The position numbers and the translations under genes were made by a program. A model generated the notes under the pieces. It was not told the DNA's origin. It saw only the letters and a list, made by a program, of their open reading frames with translations, and made no database searches. DNA of 64,000 bases from Mesorhizobium carmichaelinearum (lineage in GTDB: Bacteria; Pseudomonadota; Alphaproteobacteria; Rhizobiales; Rhizobiaceae): positions 124,001 through 188,000 of the forward strand of contig NZ_FZQR01000001.1 of NCBI RefSeq assembly GCF_900199455.1, read 5' to 3'. This document shows positions 1-9,560 of the stretch, one piece after another. Position 1 is the stretch's first letter; every line of letters begins with the position of its first letter.

Positions 1-754
1 CCTGGTAGGCAACGAGCGTGTCTTCGACGCTTGCCGCGACCTGCTCGGCGAGCATGACAATTCCGATCAGCCCGGCCATCAGCAGAAGAGCGCTGGCAGA
101 GATGTTCTCGTGAGGGGCAGCGCGCACCGAAACGTCGTGTGGTTGTCCCTGGGTAAAGTCTTCCCGGTGCCGGACGGTCTGCGCGAACACGAAGCTTGCA
201 TAGAGCAGCACTGAAAGGACGCTAACGAAACCAAGTTGGGCTGCCGAAAACGTGCCGGGATCCGTGGTCTGGGTGTAGGTCGGCAGAATAAGCGTCATGA
301 CGGTCAGCGCGATCAGAACCGCCAGATAGGCACTGGTCCCTTGCCGCACGATGGACTGCTTGCGATGACGCCAGCCGCCAAGCGCGAGACACATGCCGAC
401 AACGCCGGTGGATGTGATCATCACCGTCGAGAAGACGGACTCCCGTGCCAGCGTCGGGTTGTTCTCCCCATGCAGCATCATGGAAACAATGATCGACACT
501 TCGATTGCCGTGACGGCAAACGTCAGCACCAGCGTGCCGTACGGCTCCCCCACCCGCCGAGCTACCGCCTCGGCGTGGTCGAGCACCACGAAAATGGTGA
601 CGAACATGATCGCACACGACAGCGCACCGACAAGGATCCTGGCGTTCAGCGAACCCTGGTCCACCGACAGCCCACTGGCTCTGACCGCGACAGCCGTCGC
701 CAGCGCAGCGAGGGGCATCGCGTAGGAAATCGCCGATCGTCCGAAACCAGTCAT
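1..754 (-). CDS. chaA: Ca2+/H+ antiporter ChaA family (5' part; runs off left edge)
   Basis: The reading frame from ATG at 754 stays open for 251 codons to the window edge, so this is the N-terminal part of a protein whose family is usually about 360 aa. It is a polytopic inner-membrane protein with successive hydrophobic segments. Around residues 56-70 it carries the family signature HAEAVARRVGEPYG, followed by segments resembling E. coli ChaA (LxLTFAVTAIEVSIIVSMML, then a PTLARESVFS stretch). Family members exchange cytosolic Ca2+ or Na+ for H+. The start is the ATG at 754 rather than a TTG slightly upstream in another frame, because only this frame gives the family sequence. The 3' end and the second half of the transporter are not visible. 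Confidence 0.88.
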   Translation of the reverse strand, partial: MTGFGRSAISYAMPLAALATAVAVRASGLSVDQGSLNARILVGALSCAIMFVTIFVVLDHAEAVARRVGEPYGTLVLTFAVTAIEVSIIVSMMLHGENNPTLARESVFSTVMITSTGVVGMCLALGGWRHRKQSIVRQGTSAYLAVLIALTVMTLILPTYTQTTDPGTFSAAQLGFVSVLSVLLYASFVFAQTVRHREDFTQGQPHDVSVRAAPHENISASALLLMAGLIGIVMLAEQVAASVEDTLVAYQ

Positions 755-953
755 TCAAGCCCCCATATGTTTCTGCGAACCTTGCGGAAAGCCTGTAGGG
801 AGCGCCTCAGCCAATGTCATCGCAAAGCCGGCAAGCCCATCGCCCGGCGATCGACTCCGGCAAACGGCACCGACCCACGGCTCCCGAAGATGCCGCAAGG
901 TCGCGCGACCTTGGCATTGTTGAGCGCAATGACAAAATCGAGGCGCCCACCCC

Positions 954-2726
954 TCACGCCGTCTTCTGCACCACCAGTCCGAGCTCCTCGACCATCGCCT
1001 GACGCATCAAAAACTTCTGCGGCTTGCCGGTCACCGTCATCGGCAATTCGGTGCGGAAGCGGATGTGACGGGGGATCTTGTAGTGGGCGATCTGGCCAGC
1101 GCAGAAATTCTTGATCTCCTGCTCGGTTGCGATCTGGCCGGGCTTGAGCACGATCCAGGCGCACAGCTCCTCGCCATACTTTTGGTCGGGAATGCCGAAC
1201 ACCTGCACCTCCCTGACCTTGGGATGGCGGTAGAGGAACTCCTCGACCTCCCTGGGATAGACGTTCTCGCCGCCGCGGATGACCATATCCTTGACCCGGC
1301 CGACGATGTTGCAATAGCCCTCGGCGTCTATCGTGGCGAGGTCGCCGGTGTGCATCCAGCCGTCGCTGTCGATCGCCTCGCGGGTCTTTTCCAAATCGTC
1401 CCAATAGCCCTTCATCACGGAATAACCGCGCGTGCAGAGTTCGCCCGGCGCGCCGACGGCGACAGTAGCGCCATCGGCATCGATGGCCTTGACCTCGACA
1501 TGGGGGTGGATGCGGCCGACCGTCGAGACGCGCTTCTCCAGCGGGTCGTCGACGCCGCTCTGGAAGGACACCGGGCTGGTCTCGGTCATGCCATAGGCGA
1601 TGGTCACCTCCGACATATGCATCAGCGACACCACCTTCTTCATCACCTCGATCGGGCATGGCGAGCCGGCCATGATGCCGGTGCGCAGGCTGGAGAGATC
1701 GAAGTTTGCGAAATCCGCATGGTCGAGCATGCCGACGAACATGGTCGGCACGCCGTAGAGGCCGGTGCAGCGCTCCTGCGCCACGGCCTTCAGCGTAGCG
1801 CCGGGGTCGAACCCCTCGCCTGGGAAAACCATGGTCGCGCCCTTGGTGACGCAACCCATCGTGCCCATCGACATGCCGAAGCAGTGATAGAGCGGCACCG
1901 GGATGCAGAGCCGGTCGTCAACGGTGAGCTTAATGGCCGAGGTGACGAAATTGCCGTTGTTGACGATGTTGTGGTGCGTCAGCGTCGCGCCCTTGGGGGC
2001 ACCAGTCGTGCCCGAGGTGAATTGGATGTTGATGGCATCGCCGGGTTTCAGCCCCTCGGAAATGCGGTCGAGGCTGTCATGTTCGTCGCGGCCGGCCATG
2101 GCCAGCACGTCGGCGAAATTGAACATGCCTGGCGAATTGTCCTCGCCCATGCGGATGACGATCTTCAGATCAGGCAATTTTTGCGCCTTGAGCTTGCCCG
2201 GTGTGGCCTTGGCGATCTCTGGCGCGAGCGTCTCGATCATGCCGAGATAATCGGAAGTCTTGAAGCTGACGGCGGTGACCAACGCCTTGCAGCCGACCTT
2301 GTTCAGCGCATATTCGAGCTCGGTCAGCCGGTAGGCCGGGTTGATGTTGACCAGGATCAGGCCGATGCGGGCGGTGGCGAACTGCGTCACCAGCCATTCC
2401 CAGCGGTTGGGCGACCAGATGCCGACGCGGTCGCCTTTCTCGAGGCCCAGCGCCAGGAAGCCGGCGGCGAGCGCATCCACCGTGTCCGACAGTTCGCTCC
2501 AGGTGAAGCGCTTGTCCTGGCCGACGAAGACGGCGGCATCCTGCGTGGCGTATTTGCTGGCGGTGTCGGCGAAAAGGGCCGGAATGGTCTTGTCGAGCAG
2601 CGGCACCTTGCGCTCGCCCGAGACATGCGCCCTGCCATCGACGGGTGCGATAAAGACGCTGCCGGCGCGAGCACCGCGGCCGCGCAGATTGGTGGCGTTC
2701 TTCAGCTCGTCGAGATTAACCGGCAT
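954..2726 (-). CDS. long-chain-fatty-acid/acyl-CoA synthetase (AMP-forming)
   Basis: 590 aa, ANL superfamily. It activates a carboxylic acid as acyl-AMP and transfers it to CoA. The P-loop-like signature [11 protein letters not shown] lies at residues 236-246, the adenylate-contacting YGMTETSP motif follows in the middle, and the C-terminal subdomain ends with [10 protein letters not shown], which holds the catalytic lysine. No signal peptide, so cytosolic. I chose the ATG at 2726 because a GGGGAGGAG ribosome-binding site sits just upstream; an in-frame ATG at 2750 would add eight residues. Chain-length preference cannot be read from sequence. The gene stands alone, about 190 bp downstream of a palindromic repeat and hisG on the same strand. 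Confidence 0.93.
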   Translation of the reverse strand: MPVNLDELKNATNLRGRGARAGSVFIAPVDGRAHVSGERKVPLLDKTIPALFADTASKYATQDAAVFVGQDKRFTWSELSDTVDALAAGFLALGLEKGDRVGIWSPNRWEWLVTQFATARIGLILVNINPAYRLTELEYALNKVGCKALVTAVSFKTSDYLGMIETLAPEIAKATPGKLKAQKLPDLKIVIRMGEDNSPGMFNFADVLAMAGRDEHDSLDRISEGLKPGDAINIQFTSGTTGAPKGATLTHHNIVNNGNFVTSAIKLTVDDRLCIPVPLYHCFGMSMGTMGCVTKGATMVFPGEGFDPGATLKAVAQERCTGLYGVPTMFVGMLDHADFANFDLSSLRTGIMAGSPCPIEVMKKVVSLMHMSEVTIAYGMTETSPVSFQSGVDDPLEKRVSTVGRIHPHVEVKAIDADGATVAVGAPGELCTRGYSVMKGYWDDLEKTREAIDSDGWMHTGDLATIDAEGYCNIVGRVKDMVIRGGENVYPREVEEFLYRHPKVREVQVFGIPDQKYGEELCAWIVLKPGQIATEQEIKNFCAGQIAHYKIPRHIRFRTELPMTVTGKPQKFLMRQAMVEELGLVVQKTA

Positions 2727-2798
2727 CGCTGTCTCCTCCCCAGGCCGCACCGAGTCTATCAGCCCGACGGGGCAGTGGAAATCCTATCGATGGTCGAT

Positions 2799-2934
2799 CC
2801 CTCCCCCTCGATGGGAGGGGGGACAGCCGCCGAAGGCGGATGGACGGGTGGGGTCCTTCAGGCAGTGCTCGACGTGGGACGACCCCACCCGCCTCGCTTC
2901 GCGAGGCACCCTCCCCTCAAGGGGGAGGGAGGGC
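2799..2934. repeat. palindromic intergenic element at the 3' end of hisG
   Basis: Nested inverted repeats: outer C/G-rich arms near 2800-2822 and 2908-2934, and a perfect inner pair of 11 bp at 2845-2855 and 2881-2891 (CGGGTGGGGTC and its complement). Small hairpins lie inside. It looks like a rhizobial extragenic palindrome. The right arm contains the hisG stop codon, so the last residues of HisG (SALPPP) are encoded by the element. Confidence 0.75.
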
Positions 2935-3618
2935 GCTCATCTTCGCAGCAATGTCGCGCAAGACCGTTTCATCAGCCACCGAACGCGATTTGCGCGACGC
3001 CACCAGACAAGCCTGCGATTTCAGCACAACGCCGTCGCCCAGCACCTTCAGATGGTTGGCGCGCAGCGTCGAGCCGGTGGTGGTGATGTCGACGATGACA
3101 TCGGCAAGGCCTGCCGCCGGCGCGCCCTCGGTGGCGCCTAAGCTCTCGACGATGCGATAGACCTGGATGCCGTGCTTTTGCGAAAAGAATTGCTGCGTCA
3201 GCCGCCAGTATTTGGTGGCGATGCGCAACCGCCGGCCATGGCGCTGGCGGAAATCGGCGGCGACATCGTCGAGATCGGCCATGGTGTCGACGTCGAGCCA
3301 GATTTCGGGCACGGCCACCACGACATCGGCATGGCCAAAGCCGAGACGGGCAACGATTTCGGCGCGGGCTTCCCAGTCGGCGAGGTTTTCCCGCACCAAA
3401 TCCTCGCCGGTGATGCCGAGATCGACGGCGCCCTGGCCGATCTCGCCCGATATTTCGGAAGCCGAGAGGAAGACGACCTCGACATTGTCCAGACCCTCGA
3501 CGCGGGCGTGATATTTGCGCTCGTCGCCGGGCAGGCTGACGGCGAGGCCGGCTTTGGCCAGCACCTCCAGCGCCTGCTCTTTGAGGCGGCCTTTCGAGGG
3601 GATCGCCAGCGTGATCAT
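2917..3618 (-). CDS. hisG: ATP phosphoribosyltransferase catalytic subunit, short form
   Basis: 233 aa. Catalyses the first committed step of histidine synthesis, ATP + PRPP to phosphoribosyl-ATP. The N-terminus [17 protein letters not shown] and the segment [19 protein letters not shown] are typical of HisG. The PRPP-binding region is [18 protein letters not shown]. The protein lacks the C-terminal regulatory domain of the long form, so by family knowledge it must act as a hetero-octamer with HisZ, encoded immediately upstream. The ATG overlaps the hisZ stop by four bases, implying translational coupling. The extreme C-terminus (SALPPP) is read from a palindromic repeat and is probably not functional sequence. 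Confidence 0.96.
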   Translation of the reverse strand: MITLAIPSKGRLKEQALEVLAKAGLAVSLPGDERKYHARVEGLDNVEVVFLSASEISGEIGQGAVDLGITGEDLVRENLADWEARAEIVARLGFGHADVVVAVPEIWLDVDTMADLDDVAADFRQRHGRRLRIATKYWRLTQQFFSQKHGIQVYRIVESLGATEGAPAAGLADVIVDITTTGSTLRANHLKVLGDGVVLKSQACLVASRKSRSVADETVLRDIAAKMSALPPP

Positions 3619-4736
3619 GGTGCCGTCTCCCGCAACACCTCGATACGGTCGAGCCAGACGGAAAAACCGACGCCGGGGATGGCGGTCTTCGCGCCAAGCA
3701 AGGTCAGCAACCGGTCGTAACGGCCGCCGCCTGCTAGGGGCCGCTCGCCGCCCTGCGCCGCGATTTCGAACACCACACCGGTGTAGTAATCGAGCGGACG
3801 ACCGAAAGCGGCGTCATAGCGGATCTTTCCCGCCGGCAAGCCATGCGCCTCGATCGCCCGGGCGCGGGCCGCGAATTTTTCCAGTGCAACGCCCAGCGAA
3901 AGCCCGGCGCCGGTAGCGAAGCTCTCCAGCGCCTGCGTCGCGCCATCGAGCGGCACGTCGATCGCCAGGAAACTCTTCAACGCCGCGAAGGCCTCGTTGG
4001 ACAGCCGCACGCTGCGCAGTTCGGCCTTCTCGATCAATCGCCGCGCAATGTCTGTGGGCGAGCGCCCGCCGGACGCCGACAGACCGGCTTCCTCCATGCC
4101 GCCGGCGATATGGGTGGAGAGACCTTCGAGATCGCCGTCGAGGACAAGCGCCGCGACCTCGCCTGAAAGCTGGCCGTTGCGCGGCGGATTGGCGAGGTCG
4201 GCGAGTGCCGCCTGCAGCATCGGCGCCGAGCCGAAGGCGCGGGCCAGCCGCATGCGCCAGCCGCGCGGCAGGCCGAGCGCCGCCAGCACCGCTTCGAAGA
4301 TGCCCTGGTCGCCCAGTGTGACGGCCAGCGACCGGCCGGGCAGCACCAGCGACAGCAGCGCATGGGCGTCGGCCACGGAGCGGGCATCGGCCTCAGCGGT
4401 ATCACGGTCGCCGAGATCCTCGATGCCGGCCTGGAAGAACTCGTTGCCGCCTTCGCGGCGCTGGCGAAACACTTCGCCCAGATAGGAATAACGGCGCGGC
4501 GTGCCGGCCTGCGAGCTTATATGGTCGAGACAGACTGGAATGGTGAATTCCGGCCGCAGGCAGAGTGTCTGCCCGGTCTCGCTCTCAGTGAGGAAGATGC
4601 GGCGGCGCAGATCCTCACCGGCCATGTCGAGGAAAGGGTCCGCCGGCTGCAATATGGCGACCTCGACCGCATGCGTGTTGCGCGTGGCGAAGAGGCTGGT
4701 GACGTCGGCTGCGATGGCGGGGAAGCGGGAGGTCAC
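3615..4736 (-). CDS. hisZ: ATP phosphoribosyltransferase regulatory subunit
   Basis: 373 aa, a paralogue of the histidyl-tRNA synthetase catalytic core that has lost aminoacylation and serves as the allosteric partner of short HisG. HisRS-like motif 2 is visible as [14 protein letters not shown] near residues 58-71. The [20 protein letters not shown] region and the GGGRYDRLL motif near the C-terminus are retained. It lies between hisS (12 bp upstream) and hisG (4-bp overlap), so all three are very likely cotranscribed, with histidine synthesis and histidine charging in one operon. Confidence 0.94.
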   Translation of the reverse strand: MTSRFPAIAADVTSLFATRNTHAVEVAILQPADPFLDMAGEDLRRRIFLTESETGQTLCLRPEFTIPVCLDHISSQAGTPRRYSYLGEVFRQRREGGNEFFQAGIEDLGDRDTAEADARSVADAHALLSLVLPGRSLAVTLGDQGIFEAVLAALGLPRGWRMRLARAFGSAPMLQAALADLANPPRNGQLSGEVAALVLDGDLEGLSTHIAGGMEEAGLSASGGRSPTDIARRLIEKAELRSVRLSNEAFAALKSFLAIDVPLDGATQALESFATGAGLSLGVALEKFAARARAIEAHGLPAGKIRYDAAFGRPLDYYTGVVFEIAAQGGERPLAGGGRYDRLLTLLGAKTAIPGVGFSVWLDRIEVLRETAP

Positions 4737-4747
4737 TGGCCGCGCTC

Positions 4748-6244
4748 TTATTTCGCGCGGTCGGCAGCCTGCGCCGCCAGGATCTTCTTCACCTCGGCGA
4801 CCAGTTCACTTTCCGCCACCGTGACCTGCGCCGGGCGCGCGGCGCGCCATTCGGCGTTGTCAGTGATTTCAGCCGACATGCGCGCGCCTTCGATCAGGTC
4901 CTTGATCTGCAGCTCACCCTTGGCGCGTTCATCGCCGCCCTGGATGATGGCGACCGGGCAGCCGCGCCGGTCGGCATATTTCAGCTGCGCCTTCATGCCG
5001 GCGCCGCCGAGATACATTTCGGAACGGATGCCGGCGGCACGCAATTCGCTCACCATCTTCTGGTAGCGGCCGAGGCTTTCGGTGTCTTTGTCCATGACCA
5101 GGACGACGACCGGCGCGATCACATCGGCGCTGTCGAGCTTGCCGAGGTTCTTCAGCGCCGTCATTAGCCGCGACACACCGATCGAAAAGCCGGTCGCCGG
5201 CACCGGCTCGCCACGGAAGCGCGAGACCAGGCCGTCATAGCGCCCGCCGCCGCCGACCGAGCCGAAGCGCACGATCTGGCCGTCCTCGTTGGGGATTTCG
5301 GCCAGCAGTTCGGCCTCGAAGACCGGACCGGTGTAATATTCGAGGCCGCGCACGACAGAGCGGTCCATGGCAATGCGGTCTTCGCCATATCCCGCCGCCC
5401 GGACCAGGGCTTCGATGGTCGCGAGTTCGCCGACGCCTTCCTGATAGGTCGCGTTCGAATTGACCATGGAATCCTGACCGGCCTGCGCGTTCCTCGCCGT
5501 TGCTTGAAGAACAGCCTCGGCTTGCCCGTTGTTCAAGCCCGCGCCCTTGGCGAAATCGCCTTCGCCTTCCTTGCCGCCATCCCAGCGCCCCGGACCGAGC
5601 AGAAGCTTCACCCCTTCCGGCCCGAGCTTGTCCAGCTTGTCGATGGCGCGCAGCACGGTCAGCCGGCGTCCGGCATTCTCGTCACCCCCAAGGCCGATCG
5701 CCTCCAGCACCCCGTCGAGCACCTTGCGGTTGTTGACGCGGATGACATAGTCGCCGCGCTTGATGCCGAGCGCTTCCATGACGTCGGCCATCATCATCGC
5801 CATTTCGGCGTCGGCGGCGACGCCCGGCGTGCCGATTGTGTCGGCGTCGAACTGCATGAACTGGCGGAAGCGGCCGGGGCCTGGCTTCTCGTTGCGGAAC
5901 ACCCAGCCGGAGCGGTAGCTGCGATAGGGTTTCGGCAGGCGCTCGTAATTCTCGGCGACGAAACGCGCCGTCGGCGCGGTCAAATCATAGCGCAGCGACA
6001 GCCACTGCTCGTCATCGTCCTGGAAGGAGAACACGCCTTCGTTCGGCCGGTCCTGGTCGGGCAGGAATTTGCCGAGCGCATCGGTGTATTCGATCAGCGG
6101 CTGGTCAGCCGGTTCGAAACCGTAGAGCTCATAGACCGAGCGGATGGTCGTCATCATCTTCTCGACGGCGCGGATGTCCTCGGCGCTGCGGTCGGCAAAA
6201 CCGCGCGGCAATCGCGCCTTCGTCTTTTCCGATTTGTCGGCCAT
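4748..6244 (-). CDS. hisS: histidyl-tRNA synthetase
   Basis: 498 aa, class II aminoacyl-tRNA synthetase charging tRNA-His. Motif 2 is [20 protein letters not shown]; the histidine-binding signature [10 protein letters not shown] is present, followed by motif 3 [15 protein letters not shown]-terminal anticodon-binding domain follows (VVVLVMDKD onward). The open frame extends far upstream, but I start at the ATG at 6244 ([16 protein letters not shown]), because family members begin with the RGFAD segment shortly after the start and the upstream extension is low-complexity. First gene of the hisS-hisZ-hisG operon. Confidence 0.95.
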   Translation of the reverse strand: MADKSEKTKARLPRGFADRSAEDIRAVEKMMTTIRSVYELYGFEPADQPLIEYTDALGKFLPDQDRPNEGVFSFQDDDEQWLSLRYDLTAPTARFVAENYERLPKPYRSYRSGWVFRNEKPGPGRFRQFMQFDADTIGTPGVAADAEMAMMMADVMEALGIKRGDYVIRVNNRKVLDGVLEAIGLGGDENAGRRLTVLRAIDKLDKLGPEGVKLLLGPGRWDGGKEGEGDFAKGAGLNNGQAEAVLQATARNAQAGQDSMVNSNATYQEGVGELATIEALVRAAGYGEDRIAMDRSVVRGLEYYTGPVFEAELLAEIPNEDGQIVRFGSVGGGGRYDGLVSRFRGEPVPATGFSIGVSRLMTALKNLGKLDSADVIAPVVVLVMDKDTESLGRYQKMVSELRAAGIRSEMYLGGAGMKAQLKYADRRGCPVAIIQGGDERAKGELQIKDLIEGARMSAEITDNAEWRAARPAQVTVAESELVAEVKKILAAQAADRAK

Positions 6245-6515
6245 GAGTGTTTGCTCGGTGTTTCGTGATGCTTGCAGGTTGGCAATGTTGCGATTTTCGC
6301 AACGCGCGTGTCCTAACCGATGCCGCTTGGTGCGGCAAGGCCAGCGAAGCGCACCCAGTCTGCCCTTGCGGAGTGGATGGGCGCGAGCGCCGACTTTCGC
6401 TCCAGCCTCTTCTGAAACAAAAACGCACCGAAAATGAAACAATCCCGCCATGGGCGCGGCATCGTGCCGACACAATCGCGGCCGATACAGCGCAGGACAT
6501 GAAGGGGTTCGGGAC

Positions 6516-6767
6516 ATGACCAGCGCAGTGAAATTCCAGGCCAACAGCGATGCCGGCGAATTGCCGGCGCGCCTGCGCCCGGCCGCCACCCACGCTCCGA
6601 AAATGGTCGGCCAGGCTGCCGGACCGTTCGAGGTACCGGCCGACGCCGACAAGGGACCTTCCCTGCGCGATGCATTGGTGACCGGCCTGCTGGTGATCTA
6701 TCCGACGGTGGCGACAGTGGTGGCGATCGTCGCCGGGCTATTCCTGGCCAGCGCCAACGGCACCTGA
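6516..6767 (+). CDS. small hypothetical protein with C-terminal membrane segment
   Basis: 83 aa, not assigned to a family. The first 55 residues are polar and alanine/proline-rich. The rest is one strongly hydrophobic segment (residues about 58-78, [20 protein letters not shown]) ending SANGT, so it may be a single-pass inner-membrane protein with its N-terminus in the cytoplasm. It stands alone between divergently oriented hisS and convergently oriented tag, whose stop is 4 bp away. Third-position GC is high, supporting coding. Confidence is limited by length and lack of recognisable relatives. Confidence 0.5.
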   Translation: MTSAVKFQANSDAGELPARLRPAATHAPKMVGQAAGPFEVPADADKGPSLRDALVTGLLVIYPTVATVVAIVAGLFLASANGT

Positions 6768-6771
6768 AAAC

Positions 6772-7410
6772 CTACTCCGGCCGCTTGAAGGCCTTGCGTT
6801 CCTTCTCGACCTGCTTGCGGCAGACACAGCCTTCGAGATGGTCGTTGACCAGGCCCATGGCCTGCATGAAGGCGTAGACCGTGGTCGGGCCGACAAAGCT
6901 CCAGCCGCGCTTCTTCAGCTCCTTCGATATCCGCACCGAGACCGCCGTCGTCGGGTTGGCGCGCAGATGGGCGAGGTCGACAATCTTGGGCCGCTCCGCC
7001 TTGCCGGGTTCGAACTTCCAGAACCAGGCAGCCAGCGAGCCGAACTCGTCGACCATTTCGCGCGCGCGCTTGGCGTTGTTGATGGTCGAGACGATCTTGC
7101 CACGATGGCGGATGATGCCGGCATTGCCCAGCAGGCGCTCGACATCCTTGTCGGTGAAGGCGGCGACCTTGTCGAAGTCGAAGCCGGCGAAGGCCTCGCG
7201 AAAATTCTCGCGCTTGCGCAGGATAGTCAGCCACGACAGGCCGGACTGGAACCCTTCAAGGCAGATCTTTTCGAACAGCCTGCGGTCGTCGGCCACCGGC
7301 CGGCCCCATTCATGATCATGATAGTGCAGATAGTCGGGCAGGTTGCCGTGCCAGAAGCAGCGCGCAACCCCGTCGGGACCGGCAAGCAGGCCGGTGTTTT
7401 CATTGCTCAT
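6772..7410 (-). CDS. tag: DNA-3-methyladenine glycosylase I
   Basis: 212 aa, helix-hairpin-helix base-excision glycosylase that removes 3-methyladenine from alkylated DNA. The zinc-site elements of the Tag family are present: RCFWH and YHDHEWGRP near the N-terminus, and NDHLEGCVCR near the C-terminus. The conserved core FEKICLEGFQSGLSWLTIL and the NNA segment around residues 115-120 also match. I start at the ATG at 7410 (MSNENTG), directly before the conserved region; an upstream in-frame start would add 13 residues. Transcribed divergently from the L,D-transpeptidase gene across about 215 bp. Confidence 0.95.
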   Translation of the reverse strand: MSNENTGLLAGPDGVARCFWHGNLPDYLHYHDHEWGRPVADDRRLFEKICLEGFQSGLSWLTILRKRENFREAFAGFDFDKVAAFTDKDVERLLGNAGIIRHRGKIVSTINNAKRAREMVDEFGSLAAWFWKFEPGKAERPKIVDLAHLRANPTTAVSVRISKELKKRGWSFVGPTTVYAFMQAMGLVNDHLEGCVCRKQVEKERKAFKRPE

Positions 7411-7625
7411 TGCGAAAAATCCATCCGTTAACGCGCCTTTGCGTTGCATTTACTGTGGCTTTACCAGATTCCTGAACCCGGCGGTAACCACACCAAAAGG
7501 TTTACTGACAGAACCGCATTTTACGCATTCCGATTCATGTTTCGGTTGCTGCTTGCGCGCCAAAGATCGCTGAACCGGGGAGCGTTTCCACCCGGTTGTA
7601 TCAAGACGATCAAGGTGCGTTCCCG

Positions 7626-8366
7626 ATGAAGAGAGTTTTGTTTTCCGTGCTCGGCGCCGCGGCTGTGTTTGCCGGCGTCACGCCTGCGGCCGCGGGCGAC
7701 CGTTATGCCGACAGGCCGCCGGTGATGGTGAGCCCCGATCTTTCCGCCCCCTGGGTGCTGCAGCTTGGCAATGCGCCGGGCATCGTGCGGCAGAACCGTC
7801 AGGTCGTTCAGCAGCCGCGCCTGCGCTACGCGCAACCGGCGCAGCCAGACCGCGTGCAGACGGCGGCCGTGCAGGCGCCGGCCAAACGCATGGTCATGCG
7901 CCCGCAGATCAACCCGATCTACCTGCCGCAGGAAGTCGCCTATGACGGCCCACAGAAGCCGGGCACCATCGTCATCGATACCACACAGAATTTCCTCTTC
8001 CTGGTCGAGAAGAACGGTAAGGCACGGCGCTATGGCGTCGGCACCGGCAAGCCCGGCTTCGAATGGTCGGGCACACACAAGATCACCAACAAGCGCGAGT
8101 GGCCGGACTGGCGTCCGCCGGCGCAGATGATCAAGCGCGAGGCCGCCAAGGGCCGCTATCTGCCGACCTATCTGGCCGGCGGCATGGAAAACCCGCTTGG
8201 CGCCCGCGCGCTCTATCTCGGCACCACCGAATACCGCATCCACGGCACCAACCAGCCATGGACGATCGGTGGCGCAGTGTCGTCGGGCTGCATCCGCATG
8301 CGCAACGAAGACGTGGTCGACCTCTATGAACGGGTCAATGTCGGAACCACGGTCGAGGTGATATGA
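7626..8366 (+). CDS. exported L,D-transpeptidase (ErfK/YbiS/YcfS/YnhG type)
   Basis: 246 aa. A signal peptide is evident (MKRVLFSVLGAAAVFAGVTPAAA, predicted cleavage before GD), so it acts in the periplasm. The YkuD catalytic domain covers roughly residues 115-246. Its signature has His206 in HGTNQPWTIG and the nucleophile Cys222 in SSGCIRM. Family members form 3-3 peptidoglycan cross-links or attach proteins to peptidoglycan; which of these applies cannot be told. Rhizobia encode many paralogues. The start at 7626 gives a proper signal peptide. A strong intrinsic terminator lies about 95 bp downstream. Confidence 0.93.
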   Translation: MKRVLFSVLGAAAVFAGVTPAAAGDRYADRPPVMVSPDLSAPWVLQLGNAPGIVRQNRQVVQQPRLRYAQPAQPDRVQTAAVQAPAKRMVMRPQINPIYLPQEVAYDGPQKPGTIVIDTTQNFLFLVEKNGKARRYGVGTGKPGFEWSGTHKITNKREWPDWRPPAQMIKREAAKGRYLPTYLAGGMENPLGARALYLGTTEYRIHGTNQPWTIGGAVSSGCIRMRNEDVVDLYERVNVGTTVEVI

Positions 8367-8460
8367 TCGCTGCAGCGAATCACTTGATCAGGAACTACAT
8401 CGTTTCCTGAAGTCGGAAGGAATAACGGGGGACGGGCCGTATGGGGATACGGTCGGTCAG

Positions 8461-8498
8461 AAAGGGCAGCACGGGAAACCGCGCTGCCCTTTCTTTTT
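8461..8498 (+). terminator. rho-independent terminator after L,D-transpeptidase gene
   Basis: Perfect 10-bp stem, AAAGGGCAGC at 8461-8470 pairing with GCTGCCCTTT at 8483-8492, 12-nt loop, then a T-rich tract to 8498. It ends the upstream transcription unit before the folD-like gene. Confidence 0.9.
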
Positions 8499-8630
8499 GA
8501 TCGGCGTCCGGTCCTGCGACATGGCCCCGCGTCGTTGCGTCGCGCAGAAGTCATGGCGGTTCGCTTTCATGCTGCCATTTTCGATGGTCTTTTGCTATGT
8601 CGGCGCCAACGCAAGAAAAGAGTCCCACCC

Positions 8631-9551
8631 ATGTCCCTGTCCGACGACAGCCGCTATCTCAAGGGCGGCCCGGTTGCCCAGCGCATCATCGCCGCCGTGC
8701 GCGAGGATGCGGCGATTGCCAAAGCCGAAGGTTTTCCGCCCAAGCTGATCTCGATCACCGTCGGCGATACCGATGCGGTCGATGTCTATGTCCGCAACCA
8801 GCGCGCCAAGGCGCAGCTTGCCGGCATCGATTTCGAGGAACGGCGTTTCCCCGCCACCATCACATCGGGTGAACTGGAAGCGGCCATCCACGGCCTGAAC
8901 GCCGATCCGCGCGTCACCGGCATCATCATCCAGCGGCCGGTTCCGGCCCACATTTCGGTCAGGACTCTGCAGGCGGCGGTGCATCCGCTCAAGGATGTCG
9001 AAGGTATGCACCCGGCCTCGATCGGCAACATCGTCTACAACCAGCTCGACCTGGCGCCCTGCACGGCGGCTGCCTCGGTCGAGTTGTTGAAAGAAACCGG
9101 CCTCGACCTCAAGGGGCTGGAAGTCGTCATCGTTGGCCATTCGGAAATCGTCGGCAAGCCGATCGCTTTCCTTTTGATGAGCGAAGGCGCAACGGTGACG
9201 GTCTGCCATCATATGACGCGCTCGGTCGCAGCGCACGCACGCCGCGCCGATGCACTGTTCGTCGCCGTCGGCAAGCCGCGGCTGATCAAGGCCGACATGG
9301 TCAAGCCCGGTGCCGCCGTCATCGACATCGGTATCAATTCCGAGATCGGTCCGGACGGGGCGAGCCGCATCGTCGGTGACGTCGACACCGAAAGCGTGCG
9401 CGAGGTCGCCTCCTGGATCACGCCGGTGCCGGGCGGTGTCGGCCCGATCACAGTGGCGATCCTGCTGCGCAATACGATGGTGGCGCTCAGCCGCCAGCGC
9501 GCGCTTTACGAGGCGACCTACGGCACAGCGGACAGGCTGGCGGCGGAGTAA
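8631..9551 (+). CDS. FolD-like methylenetetrahydrofolate dehydrogenase, cyclohydrolase site altered
   Basis: 306 aa with the overall FolD fold: N-terminal folate domain, and C-terminal NADP-binding domain with VVIVGHSEIVGKP and ITPVPGGVGPITVAILL. FolD normally oxidises 5,10-methylene-THF and hydrolyses 5,10-methenyl-THF. Two active-site positions differ. In the YxxxK motif the lysine is Gln57 (YVRNQ). In the KDVDG motif the second Asp is Glu124 (KDVEG). The conserved Gln of the GILVQ motif is kept as Gln101. From published work on human MTHFD1, the lysine is needed for cyclohydrolase activity, so this may be a dehydrogenase only, or a paralogue with another role. A canonical folD is expected elsewhere in the genome. 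Confidence 0.9.
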   Translation: MSLSDDSRYLKGGPVAQRIIAAVREDAAIAKAEGFPPKLISITVGDTDAVDVYVRNQRAKAQLAGIDFEERRFPATITSGELEAAIHGLNADPRVTGIIIQRPVPAHISVRTLQAAVHPLKDVEGMHPASIGNIVYNQLDLAPCTAAASVELLKETGLDLKGLEVVIVGHSEIVGKPIAFLLMSEGATVTVCHHMTRSVAAHARRADALFVAVGKPRLIKADMVKPGAAVIDIGINSEIGPDGASRIVGDVDTESVREVASWITPVPGGVGPITVAILLRNTMVALSRQRALYEATYGTADRLAAE

Positions 9552-9560
9552 CTGCTTCCG

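Noticed and set aside
236..1114. Plus-strand frame of about 290 codons over the antiporter gene
   Set aside because: Arg/Pro-rich with no motif; the minus-strand frame open to the edge matches ChaA.
817..3086. Long open frames opposite and overlapping the acyl-CoA synthetase gene (up to 673 codons)
   Set aside because: Shadow frames caused by high GC; they carry no family motifs while the minus-strand synthetase frame has all of its catalytic signatures.
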